A stretch of DNA of 64,000 nucleotides. Source: Pyrus communis. Its lineage: Eukaryota > Streptophyta > Magnoliopsida > Rosales > Rosaceae. The stretch lies in NCBI RefSeq assembly GCF_963583255.1, contig NC_084806.1, positions 27,004,735-27,068,734 of the forward strand, read 5' to 3'. The notes under the pieces were generated by a model. It had not been told where the DNA came from. It saw nothing but the letters and a program-made list of their open reading frames with translations, and searched no databases. The position numbers were made by a program, and so were the translations under genes. Shown here piece by piece: positions 47,819 to 59,100 of this stretch. Each line of letters begins with the position of its first letter. Positions within the stretch are counted from its first letter, which is position 1.

Positions 47819-50800
47819 ATGCATTATAAGGCAAACTCTGCTTCTCAGGCAAATCTTGTTGAAGAGCAACTGATTGCAATGATATCAGAAATCAACGTAG
47901 TTGATGGATCTGAAGGATGGTGGGTGGACACTGGCGCTTCTCGCCACAATTGCTATGATCGTTCCCTATTCAAGACCTATTATGTGACTGAGGGAAGAAA
48001 GGTGTTGTTGGGTGATTCGCACTCAACTGATGTTGCTGGTACTGAAGAGGTGGAGTTGAAGTTCATCTCTGGAAAAACCATGATACTAAAAGATGTGATG
48101 CATAGTCCAGCGATAAGGAAGAATCTGGTCTCAGGCTTTCTTCTCAACAAGGCTAGATTCACTCAAACCATTGGAGCAAATACGTATACTCTCACTAAAA
48201 ATGGGGTTTTGTGGGAAAGGGATATGCTACTGATGGGATGTTTAAATTGAATGTTGATGCTAATGAAATGTCTACTTCTACTTACATATTGTCTTCTTTT
48301 AATACTTGGCATGCTAGACTTTGTCATGTTAACAAACGCTTGGTTAAGAACATGAGTAACTTAGGTTTTTTACCTAACTTATCATTGAATGATTTTGAAA
48401 AATATGAATATTGTAGTCAAGGTAAAATCACTAGAACTTCGCATAAATTTGTCAATAGAGAATCTGAACCACTTGACTTAATCCATTCTGATATATGTGA
48501 ATTTGATAGAGTGTTAACTAGAAATGGAAAACGTTATTTTATTACCTTTATTGATGATTGTTCGAATTATTGTTTTGTCTATCTTATGAAAAATAAAAGT
48601 GAAGCTATTGACATGTTCAAAACTTTCTTGACTGAAGTTGAAAATCAATTTAATCGTAAGATTAAAAGATTTCGTAGTGATAGAGGACAAGAATATGAAT
48701 CTACCGAATTTGTTAGTTTGTTTAAGTCTCATGGAATTATTCATGAAACTACTACTCCTTATTCTCCTGAAATGAATGGTAAAGCAGAAAGAAAAAATCG
48801 AACTCTTTGTGAATTGATTATTACTACTTTACTTAGTTCTGGAGTTGCTTCTTATTGGTGGGGTGAAATTGTGTTGACTGTTTGTTATGTGTTAAATAGA
48901 ATCCCTAACTCAAAAACAAATATTTCTCCTTACGAAATTTGGAAAAATAAGAAACCAAATGTGTTGTATTTCAGAACTTGGGGTTGTTTAGCTTATGTTC
49001 GTAAACCTGATCCAAAAAGATTGAAATTGGCTAGTAGAGCATATGAATGTGTTTTTATTGGTTAAGCATGTAATAGCAAAGCATATAGATTTTATGATTT
49101 GAAAAACCATGTCATAATTGAGTCACTTGATGCTGATTTTTATGAGAATAAATTTCCTTTTAATCTTCGAAATAGTGGGGGTTTAATTCTTCTAAAATTT
49201 ATGAACCTACTGCTGTAAAACATAGTCAATCTGCATTAGAACCTAGGAAAAGTAAAAGAGCTCGAATAGTCAAAGATTTTGGGCCAAATTTTCATGTATA
49301 TAACTTACAAGAAGATCCTAATACAATTCAAGAAGCTTTAACTTCTTTAGATGCAAATTTGTGGCAAGAAGCTATAAATGATGAAATGGACTCCTTGGAG
49401 TCAAATCAAACTTGTCACTTGGTGGATCTTCCACTTGGTTGGAAAACAATAGGTTGCAAATAGATTCTTAAAAGAAAATTAAAACTTGACGGTTCAGTTG
49501 AAAATTTTAAAGCCCGACTTGTTGCCAAAGGCTATAGACAAAGAGAAAATATAGATTTCTTTGATACTTATTCACCTGTGACTAGAATAACTTCTATTCG
49601 TGTATTGTTTGCTTTAGCTTCTATTCATGATCTTGTTGTGCAACAAATGGATGTTAAAACAACTTTCTTAAATGGTGAATTAAAAGAAGAAATATATATG
49701 GATCAACTAGAGGGTTTTATTATTCCAGGACAAGAAAATAAAGTTTGCAAGTTTGATAAGTCACTTTATGGATTGAAATAGGCTCCTAAACAATGGCATG
49801 CGAAATTTGATAGTTTGGTTACTTCGAATGGTTTTAAAATAAATGAAATTGACAAATGCATCTATTATAAGTCTGAAAATAATATATGCACTATAAGATG
49901 CCTATATGTGGATGATTTGCTCAGTTTTGGTTCGAATATTCATGTTGTGAATAATGTCAAATCTTTGTTATGTGCTAATTTTGATATGAAAGACTTGGGT
50001 GAAGCTAGTGTAATACTTGGTTTGAAAATAACTAGGTCCGAACATGGGTTTTCTTTAGATCAATCTCACTACCTAGAAATTTTTTTAAGAAAGTATAATT
50101 ATTTTGATTGTAAACCAACATGTACTCCTTGTGATCCTAGTGTAAAATTGTTCAAGAACACTGGTGACAGTGTTAAACAATCTGAGTATGCGAGCATTAT
50201 TGGTAGTCTTCGTTATGTTACTGATTACACTAGGCCTGATATATCTTATGTTGTAGGAGTTTTATTTAGATTTACTAGCAGACCCAGTTTGGAGCATTGG
50301 CATGCTATAGAGAGGCTTATGAGATACCTTAAAGGGACGATAAATTTCAGATTACACTATGAGAAGTTTCCCGCTATCCTAGAAGGTTACAGGGACGCTG
50401 ATTGGAATACCCTTTCAGATGACTCTAAAGTGACTAGTGGATATATTTTTAGTATTGGTGGCGGGGCTGTGTCATGGAAGTCGAAGAAACAGACTATCTT
50501 GGCTCTATCTACTATGGAATCAGAATTAATAGTGCTAGTTACAGCAAGTGAAGAAGTAGGTTGGTTGAGAAACCTACTGGCAGATACCCCTTTATAGGAG
50601 AAACCGATTCCAGCAGTTTTGATCCATTGTGATAGCACATCGACAATAGTTAAAGTGCAAAACCGTTATTATAATGGGAAAAGGCGACAAATACGCCATA
50701 AGCATAGCACTGTAAAAGATTATCTCTCTAAATGAGTTATAAGAGTGGATCATATACGGTCTGAAGAAAACTTAGCTGATCCTTTGATGAAAGGACTAGC

Positions 50801-50858
50801 ACGAGAAAAGATTTGGAAAACCTCGAAAGGGATGGGACTAAAGCCCTTGGAAAATTAA
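47819..50858 (+). pseudogene. Copia pol: protease, integrase, RT, RNase H with stops and frameshifts
   Basis: Protease active site WWVDTGASRHNC near 47918. The integrase zinc finger has WHARLCHVN and CEYCSQGK, and the catalytic core IHSDICEF, RSDRGQEY and PEMNGKAERKNRTL supplies the D-D-E. RT has DVKTTFLNGEL and the catalytic YVDDLL near 49907. RNase H has YRDADW and [10 protein letters not shown]. The C-terminal end reaches a stop at 50858. Breaks are a frameshift near 48215, stop at 49063, frameshift near 49180, and stops near 49461, 49780, 50597 and 50734. Order PR-INT-RT-RH defines Ty1/copia. Confidence 0.9.
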
Positions 50859-51401
50859 GTCATTTGTGATAGCAACCCAACGTATAGATTAGAGATCCCA
50901 AGAAATAGGTTCAAAGGGTAATAACAAGTCACAAGTGATATAAGTGAAGTCTTACTAATTTTAATTTGGAATATTATTCCATGTCCATCCCTAAGAAGCA
51001 TGACATGCTAAAGCGTTTTTTGGTTGAGATTTTTTTTCTCTTAGTAAGATCTATACTCTATATTGAGTGGGATATCTAGCTGTAGGAATATCCTTGATAG
51101 TCTTACCTATGTGAATGTGGAGGTGAGGCCGCTTCCTATGAAATCTTGGGCAAGTTTCTAGAGCGTTCACTATACTGGGATACAAGCACACAACTGTAAT
51201 GTGCTGGCTTTTTAAACTTCACCTTAATAAAGTTATGTGTGTGGTGTTGTCAGAGATAGAGTTCAAAACTAAAAGTTACTCTAGTATAATCTGGATCACT
51301 AACACTATATACAGGTTCAAGTTGAGAAACAACTTTACTTATGCATGGCTTTATGATATGTTGCTTGATATATATTTTTTAAATAAAAACAAGTGGGGGA
51401 T

Positions 51402-52060
51402 TGTTGGATTAAATATGTTTTTATTTAAATATTTTGAATATATTTATGTTTTGTTTTATTACAAACATTGAATATAAAACGTAAATTTTTATTAACCTTA
51501 TAAATTGTTATTAAGTTTATTATATGATGTTGATCATTAAATCACTAGAAACGTGAGAAAGCTTCTCGCCTTAAAGATGGGATTCCTTCTCTGAATAGAG
51601 AAGAAGATCAAGTCTATTTTGTGATTTGGATGTTTTGATTTTGTCCATTTTGTTTTCTTCTGCATTGATTCCTTGCGTTTTTCTTTCCCCTAAATCATTT
51701 AACCCCACAATGTCTATTTCGTCCCCTTATATATGTTGATCCCCTGTATGAAGGAAGAAAAAGGGAAAAACAATAGCGTATGTGTTTGTCTTAAAATTAG
51801 GTTCTAAGGCAACATATAGAAAGGGTGTGACTTTGAAGGTTCTTCCACTGTGCAAGGAATAACCTTATCAGAAGAAGGTTCTGGGCTGTTTTATCTTGGG
51901 GACGACGTGGTGTTTGGGAACTGCTTGCACACTTTGGGCAGAGCCGCGAAATGTCTTAAAGAGAGGTACTTAATCCGCGACTCATCCCAAGAATCAATCA
52001 CCACTCAAGGCTTCTACATTTTTCGGGTAACTTCGTTCCTTTCTATTTCAGTTTACAACA
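51402..52060 (+). repeat. 3' LTR of the copia element
   Basis: 659 bases beginning directly after the polypurine tract. It contains a short internal duplication (TTGTTATTAA-type, near 51490-51520) absent from the 5' LTR, and lacks a short segment present there. Confidence 0.9.
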
Positions 52061-52562
52061 AATAATTACAACATAAGTGAGTAAATCAAATATGTAACAA
52101 CCTAAGATAAGGTTGTTGAGTGCTACGCTAACAAGGTAGATGGTAATTGTTGTTTCAACTTTGGCTATGAGAATTACATTGCTCCCTATTCTTATGCGGC
52201 AAATTAAGTTGATAAGGACTGTGCAGTTACTTCCCAAATGTAAGTTCTAAACTTTAACTTGATTACTTCATTGAACTGTTTTGTAGCTTTACTTTTGCAA
52301 TTATATTTTGCAGATCGAATGCTAAAGTTTGGTTTAACCAGCAACAATATTCATCTCATCTGCATATTTAATAAAATGTCTTTTAAATATTTGTGGTGCG
52401 GTTCAGTTTCAGTGCGGTTTTCAAAAGTCAAAATCGAAACCAAATCGTTTTCTTACATTGCGGTTCGGTTTCAAACCGAAATAGTTTCAAAACCGCAAAA
52501 CCAAACCGTTCGGTGCGGTTTGATTTGGTTCCAAGTGCCCACCCCTACTTAATAATTACTTA

Positions 52563-53109
52563 GAGCTTGTTTAGTACTCCATTTGAATCCAACATTTTAG
52601 ACTCAAAATCACTTTTTAAGTTTTACACCTTGAATATTTCTTTGGTTGGACTATTTTCAAAAATTGAACTCAAAACTAACTTCAAAATTAGCCAACTTCT
52701 TGAAAACACAAAAAAGTGAGTTTTTAGAGTTTTTAAACTGTCTAAACCACTACTTTCTCTCTCTTCTCGGATCCTTCTCTACTAGCTCTCTATTTCTATC
52801 CTGTCTCTCTTCCCTTCCTTATCCTCTCTCTCCTCTTTCTCTCTCATCTTCCACTCTTCATCCTTATCCAGCCTTTCTTTGGATCTCTTTGTCTGTCCAA
52901 TTGAATTAGGTAGTAATTTCAAAATCCAAAAGAAATTATTGTAGGGTATTTTTTTTTTCTTTTCTTTTTAATATTAAAATTTGAAGACGACTTTAAATCT
53001 CATACCGAACAAGTTTCTGGATCTTAAAAATATTTATTTTTGAAAGATGTTCTTAAAAAATGTTCTAAAAAATTATGAATTTTTTTTTAATACGATACCA
53101 AATAGGCCC
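52563..53109. mobile_element. MITE, right copy of the 45937-46537 family
   Basis: 547 bases, ends GAGCTTGTTTAGTA and (inverted) GGGCCTATTTGGTA, flanked by TTA on both sides (52560-52562 and 53110-53112). Interior blocks match the left copy in the same orientation, including the CT-rich tract. Confidence 0.65.
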
Positions 53110-53112
53110 TTA

Positions 53113-53451
53113 ATTTTCAATTTTAATTTCTAGTTTTCACATTCTTGAAAGTTGAATACAAAACATAGAAAATTACTTTCAAAATTTAACTTCGAGTATT
53201 CATTCTTTTTAGTTTTGATTTTATTTTTTTTGAAAACTGAAACTAAAAATAGTTATCAAATAAGATTTTTATTTTCAATTTAGCTTAAATAAAGATTCAA
53301 ATTTAGAACGTCTTCGTCGTTGTGCTCATCTTCGGTAGTGAGTAGCTAATGCTCGGAATACCAAGAGAAATTAATTCTATATAATTATTCGACAAAATTA
53401 GTCACCACGCATTACTCCATGCAGAAAACTTCACCACTCTCAGCCATATGT
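53113..53451. other. AT-rich gene-free stretch
   Basis: Resembles the AT-rich sequence around 54969-55466 (TAGTTTTGATTTTATTTT and AACTAAAAATAG types), possibly another MITE family; ends not definable. Confidence 0.3.
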
Positions 53452-53778
53452 TCATCTACATGACAAGCTTCTGCCTTTTATTGAAAGAGTCCCAACATAC
53501 ATACATACATCGGGTGGATAGATGACATGATACGAGTGGGTTGCAGTCATGGGCTGGTGTTGGTGGTGGGCCATATGCATATGGGTATTATGGCGCGTGG
53601 CAACAAGCGGTTGGTGGCCATGATGAGCATGGGATTGCTTGGAGCTGATGAGTTTCTTCTCAGCATGCCTGGCTTTGGCTTTGCGCAGCTTCATCTTTGC
53701 TCTCGCCTCCTTCACTTTCCTACGCTCTTTTGCCATCTTTTTCTGTTCCTTGGTCCTCGCCGCTGCTGCCTGTATCTG
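53452..53778 (-). pseudogene. LEA group 4 (LEA_1 / D-113 type) gene remnant or 3' exon
   Basis: On the minus strand the frame reads AAAARTKEQKKMAKERRKV, then KEARAKMKLRKAKARHAEKK and ISSKQSHAHHGH, followed by a His-rich tail with THMHMAHHQHQP. This is the conserved second half of LEA_1 proteins, hydrophilic helical stress protectants (Arabidopsis LEA4-5 type). The family N-terminus (about 30 residues) is not found upstream. A possible splice acceptor, ATACAG, precedes AAAART, and an LTR starts only 45 bases further on. Either the first exon was displaced by the LTR or the locus is a pseudogene. Confidence 0.7.
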
Positions 53779-53822
53779 AGTTTTAACTTTCTGTTAGTTT
53801 CTGTTTGGGTCCGAAATAATAT

Positions 53823-54883
53823 TGTTGGACCGAGTATAGGGTTGGGCTCGGCCCAAAGCCGTGTCAACTACTATGGGTTGCTTGATAGATTCCGGGCCAG
53901 TTAGCAGGGTCGTTCGAGTCCTATCCTAAGAAGGAATATTCCAGATAAACAAAAAGGTCGAGGAAGTCCTGGTACAACCAGGATTCCTAGTCAACAAAGA
54001 ATAAAGCCTCGGAAGAGGGGAAAGTTCAAAGTCCTAATGGGAGTGGTTTGTTCGAAGTAAAGTTGGAACGGGACAAGGACTCCCAATCCAGATAAGGGCG
54101 CGATTCGGTCTCAAGGAACGGGTGCTATAAATACAAGAAATCATGCAACAAAGAGGGACCTTGAATTCAACATACAATTGCCCTGCGCAAAGCCTCTCAA
54201 ATACCTTGAGATTTTTTCCTTTTCTTTTTCTGCGAACACACCTTCAGTTTGGATAAACAACACTGTGGAGGCACCCGGCAACCGAGAAGCACCTTCAGTT
54301 TGGTTAAACAGCACTGCGTCGAGGCCGACTGGTTACCTATCTAAGTCTCGGTCGAGAAGGGTTTTCGAACCCTTGTTGGTAGAGGTCACCTTGCTAGCCC
54401 TCTCGGCGTAGTAAGGTGTTACGAATTGCATTATTCGGCGTACTGGACACCGAGTGATTTTATGATTGGATACTCACAAGTGAGTTTCAGAGTTCGGAAT
54501 TCCGACGACCGAACTACATTCACCATCAAGACAGACATCACATTTGAGTACCTGTGTCCATATACTTTGGTCTCGATTCGACGTGCCTATACTCTTACGA
54601 ATATAATCACAGTGATCGAATCGGGCACCGACGATTTGTGAACTTCGCAGAATTAGTAGCCTTGTCTTCAGGCTCTAGAACCCAAAGACCGAGAATGTTC
54701 CTTCCTCGGTCGCAGTCGCAAGATAAAGAAATCAACAACGCGCTCAACGCATCAACGAATTTTACTCCTCGGCCGAGCCCGGCCAACGAGTTGGCACGCC
54801 CCGCATTCAACCGAAGGACGTAGTTAGCTTATTAGTTACTCGGCCTGCACGCCACGTAGGTTTTGTAATTTTTAGAGTCAACA
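53823..54883 (+). mobile_element. Solo LTR, about 1.06 kb, related to 9830-10895
   Basis: Starts TGTTGGACCGAGTATAGG and ends TTTTTAGAGTCAACA, so the ends form the TGTTG/CAACA inverted pair. A TATA box TATAAATA is at 54126-54133. Flanking five-base groups AATAT and GTTTC do not match, so an original target duplication has been lost or the ends were rearranged. Confidence 0.7.
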
Positions 54884-54968
54884 GTTTCATATCAAATCTC
54901 AAACATATCTACAATATGACTATAGAATGTACTCTTAACACTTATTAATAGAGTACACTTCCGCGACT

Positions 54969-55466
54969 ATTAACCGTTTGATAACTATTTCATTTAAAAA
55001 CTAAAAAATAAAATCTTGTACGATGGCTATTTTTAGTTTAAAAAAAAAATGAAAAATCCACAATGACTTTTATTTAAAAAAAAAAAAAAAAAAAAAAACG
55101 ATATTTTGAGCACTCCGGGAAGTAGACTAAGCCTCACAATAGACTAACACATTATTCAAATTCACCTTTTGGCGAGAATCGAACCTCTCAGTTACAAGTG
55201 AATAAAAATATCACTAGACCATAGTACTAAGTAGTAAAATCCATAACGACTTATGTGAGTTTTCAAAATTTGATTAACCGAGATCTTTATCCGCCTAATT
55301 GTAATTTGATGGACTTCTTCTACTTTTTTGGTTTTCAATTTTATTTTAAAAACAAACTGAAAATTATAATTTATTACTAAACAAGATTTTAATTTTTATT
55401 TGTAAATAAAAAATAAAAAAATAAAAAATTGATTGAAAACGGAAAAGTTATCGAACTGCCCCTTAG
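54969..55466. mobile_element. Probable AT-rich MITE hosting a SINE
   Basis: Left CCGTTTGATAACTATTTCAT and right (inverted) CAGTTCGATAACTTTTCCG are weakly inverted, with AT-rich arms. Weak evidence; listed because it explains the DNA around the SINE. Confidence 0.35.
55070..55235 (-). mobile_element. tRNA-derived SINE (Au-like)
   Basis: On the minus strand the sequence shows an A-box-like TGGTCTAGTGAT, a B box GGTTCGATTCTCGCC, a GTGAGGCTTAGTCTAC body and a T-rich 3' tail. Flanking 17-bp segments at 55053-55069 and 55236-55252 match at 15 of 17 positions (AAAATCCA...GACTT), an authentic target duplication. T-tailed SINEs of this kind (Au family) are widespread in angiosperms. Confidence 0.85.
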
Positions 55467-55587
55467 AGTGCTAACAGGAATCGTGATAGAAAAATACAAC
55501 TTCACTTGGAGGGTAAAAATATAAGGAGAGTAGATATAATTTACCTTTTCTTCAACTTTGGCTTTGTAAATATTTACGTGTTCCTTG

Positions 55588-56126
55588 TGTCACAGGATGA
55601 CTCTTTAAGCCTTCCGCCCGTGCGGCACTTAGACTTGAATACCTCGATGAACAAGCTAAGTAAGCCTTCGAAGCCTCGCTTCCCCGGATTGAATCACAAA
55701 GAAAGCTAAGATAGCCTGGAGAATGCCAAAATCACTTAGAAGATGGGAGAAAGGAAGCTTTGTATTGAAACTTAGGAGAACTTTACAATTGCTTACAATT
55801 CTTGGATGCCTTGGCCAAATGGCTTGCCTCCTATTTATAAGCCTAAGTAACCTCCTCAATGGAGGGTTCTAGAAATCCCTACTTACATCCAAAAATATCT
55901 AGTATAGTTCTAGATACAACTTGCCTAATCTAGATTGTTCTAGGTGAGGCTTGAATTTGTACACTTGTGTGGATTGTTCCGGAATGCCCTAGATTATCTT
56001 GAACGCTCCGCCATGTTCTTGATTTTTCCGGGATGTTCCAGAAGCTTCTATGAAGACAAGGCTTTATGGGCTTAGATATATGATGTCTTGGGCGTTTTCT
56101 TTGTTTGTAAGATATGGCCCATGACA
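55588..56126 (-). repeat. 3' LTR of the chromovirus
   Basis: Starts TGTCACAGGATGAC. By eye it differs from the other LTR at about six of 539 positions. On the minus strand it contains the TATA-like CTTATAAATAGG (near 55838). The purine tract precedes it at 56127-56137 (CTCCCCC on the plus strand). Confidence 0.92.
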
Positions 56127-56137
56127 TCCTCCCCCAC

Positions 56138-59100
56138 TTAAGCCGTCGACGTCCTCGTCGACTCTTGCCTCTCGAATGTATTAATCAGGTCCTTATATTG
56201 CCATAAGGACGTCTCCTTCTCCCATGTTGCTTCGGAGTGTGGTAGCCCTTTCCATTTGACAAAGTACTCCACATGCTTTGGTTGTCTTGGTCGCACCACG
56301 GCACGCTTGGCTTCGATGCTCTCCACTTCTTTGTCAAATGCCTCCGTCATCAAAAGGGGTGCTCGATGAGACTCACCTCGGCTTGGTTCCTCATTGTCTG
56401 CATGATAAGGCTTCAAGTTGCTCACATGGAACACCGGGTGAAACTTGAGATGGGGTGGGAGTTCCACGACATAAGCGGCTTTGCCAACCTTCTTGATGAT
56501 AGGGAATGGTCCCTCATATTTCCGCAACAAGCTCTTGTGCAAGCCACGGGTACTCTTGTCCTGAGACGCATTAAGCTTCACAAAGACTTGGTCGCCGGTT
56601 TGGAACTCCACATTCCTTCGCTTACGATCCGCCCATTTCTTCATCTTCTTTGAAGCCTTCTCCAAATGAGCTCGAGCAAGTTCGTGGGCTAATTGCCACT
56701 CCTTAGCGGTTTTGAAAGCGGCTGGACTATTCCCCGTGTAGCCAGTCACGACCGTGTTCGGGGTCAAGGGTTGTTGCCCTATAGCCAACTCGAACGGACT
56801 TTTCCCCGTCGACTCCGAACGTTGCAAGTTATAAGAGAATTGGGCAACATCAAGTAACTTAGCCCTATCTCCAACTAACATAGTGCCGCAAATAAGTCTC
56901 TAACAATGCATTAACCCGTGATGCGAGATTTATACGCACACAAATTAAACCCTCTTTTTATCAATTGTAGTAAGTATGTACGTATGAATCGTTCTGGACC
57001 GGGGATTAGGAGGGATTGTTAATCTCTTGGAAACTGACTCAAAAACGTAAAATAAAGTTAAAACACTAAACTAGACTCAAAGAATGCGAAACTAAACGCT
57101 TAAAACACTAAAACAAACCAAAAGACTCAAAATGCTTTAAAAACACAAACTAAATTGATTTCTAACTAAATTGAACAATAGTAAAGGGGGATTTAGGTTT
57201 TAACGAAATTAAACTAAATGAACAGATTGTAAGTAAAAACAGATAGTAAAGATGAATTTGATGGAATTGAATGGATGGGAACCTAGCTAAGGGGTTCATC
57301 TCCACATATGTTATACTTGCATAATAAAATGATTTCCAATTGCATTTCAATAAACCATGAATTCTCAACACCCCAAGTTAACCGTGATGCACTAATTAAC
57401 CTTCAAATCTTCCTAACGTTATTGAATTGGATGATGCATGCGACAATTCAAAACATTCCCCACAAGTCCTCAACATGAATGCATAGAAGAGGTACAAGCA
57501 AGAATCATTACGCTCTATGAAAATTATAAGTATTGACGAGGCATTTGTTACTATGATTGCGTGAAACTTATGCCAAGAATTCGTTTAACGTGATTGTTTA
57601 TAAGCAACCTCCACTACTTGTGAATATAAGTTCATAACTATTAGGTGAAACTCACTTATATTCTAGCGTCATATTCATGAATGAAAATTAAGCGTGCACT
57701 CTCAATAAACATACATAAATAAGTTATCACTCAAACGGTTAAACAAATTGAATTCACAACTTATGAAACGTAATTAGAAGTAATCAAATCAAAATGCAAG
57801 CATAAACATATATTTCGAATCCCCCCCTAGCCAAGGGGGTTTAGTTCCTCATACGTACAAAACAAAGAGAATCAAAGAAACACCTAAACATTCCAACAAC
57901 TCAAACTTGAATTGTATGAACGTTTAAGCCCTCTTCTCTTCCATTCCTCATTCGTACAAAACAAAGAGTATTGAAATTAAACATTGAAATCAAAGAAACA
58001 CCTAAACATTCCAACAACTCAAACTTGAATTGTATGAACGTTTAGGCCCTCTTCTCTTCCTCTTCGTTGTAGCACAAGGTCTAAGGATAGTTTGTGGTGT
58101 GAATGGTTTGGGGAGTGGTGTTTGGATTAATAGGGAAGGCACGGCAATAAGATTGGTGTTTGTGTTGTGTGTTGTGTTGTGAATGGAATGAATGAATTGT
58201 GGCTGCAATGCATGCTTATTTATAGGTAAATGAGAGGGAACATGACAGCTAGGAATAGGTGGAAATGTGGCTGCAAGTTTGGTGAATGATTATTAGTGAA
58301 TGCATGTGAATGTGGCTAGGTTGGAAAGCTGGAATTGTGATGGAGAGTGCACGGCAAAGGGAGGAATTTATGTGGCTGCATGTTTGGGTTTGTTTAAAGA
58401 GTGCATGTGGCTGTTTTTTAGGTTGGAAATGCATGTGGAATGCTGGAATTAAATGTGTTTTGGACGGCAAAGGGTGTGTTGGGTGATGGGTGCATGTGTT
58501 GGCTCAATTATATTGTTGGGAAAACATGTGGATTAGGTGGAAAGAGGTGGGTGTGCATGTGAGTTGGATATGTGGCTGAAATAAACAAAGATTGAGGGGA
58601 ATGATATGCACGGTTTTGGGAGAAAGGTGGATGAATGTGCATGTGAATTAGGTTGTGAAAGCATGTGGAATGTGGCTGTAATTGATGGAGTAATGCACGG
58701 CAAAGGGGATTGTGGTGGAATGATAGTGTTTTGCACGGCAAAGGGGAATGGGTGATGTGTGATTGAATGATTAAAGTGCATGTGGGTTGGCTGATTAGAA
58801 CTAGGGTGAATGGTGTATTGGATGCACGGCAAGGTGCTAGAATGGCAGGTTGCATGTGAGTTGAAATGCATGTGTTTTAAATGGTTGAAATGTGTAGATG
58901 ATTATGAGTATGATAAGTGATAAGTAAATGGTTATGATAAGTGATAAATGAATGATCTGTGGTGATGATAAGTGATGATAGGTTAAGTGATAAGTGAATG
59001 ATATGTTAAGTGATAAGTGAATGATATGTTAATGATAGGTGGTTATGATAGTTTGGTCTTCAATTTCGTCCATCTACTTGACGTTTAAGCATATGCAATC

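Larger units (their letters stand above)
47151..52060 (+). mobile_element. Ty1/copia retrotransposon, gag missing, pol broken
   Basis: LTRs 47151-47794 and 51402-52060, both TGTTGGATTAAATATG... to ...TTTACAACA. A purine tract AAGTGGGGGA sits at 51391-51400. Flanks are GATAA (left) and AATAA (right), four of five bases identical. After the 5' LTR there is no primer-binding site or gag; sequence enters directly just upstream of the protease. Confidence 0.9.
46545..52547. mobile_element. hAT-type element interrupted by a copia retrotransposon
   Basis: Ends read inward TAAGGGTGGGCA (left) and TAGGGGTGGGCA (right), with exact 8-bp duplication CTTAATAA at 46537-46544 and 52548-52555. The arms contain GGTTCGGTTTGGTGCGG-type palindromic sequence. 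Without the copia insertion (47151-52060) the element is about 1.1 kb and non-coding. Confidence 0.85.

Noticed and set aside
55656..55859. Short open frames repeated in both chromovirus LTRs (also 63258-63461)
   Set aside because: They lie wholly in LTR U3/R sequence and are duplicated only because the LTRs are.
58508..58871. Overlapping His/Thr/Pro-rich open frames of 112-115 codons
   Set aside because: They come from short repeats (TGCATGTG, GCACGGCAAAG) in a non-coding solo LTR.
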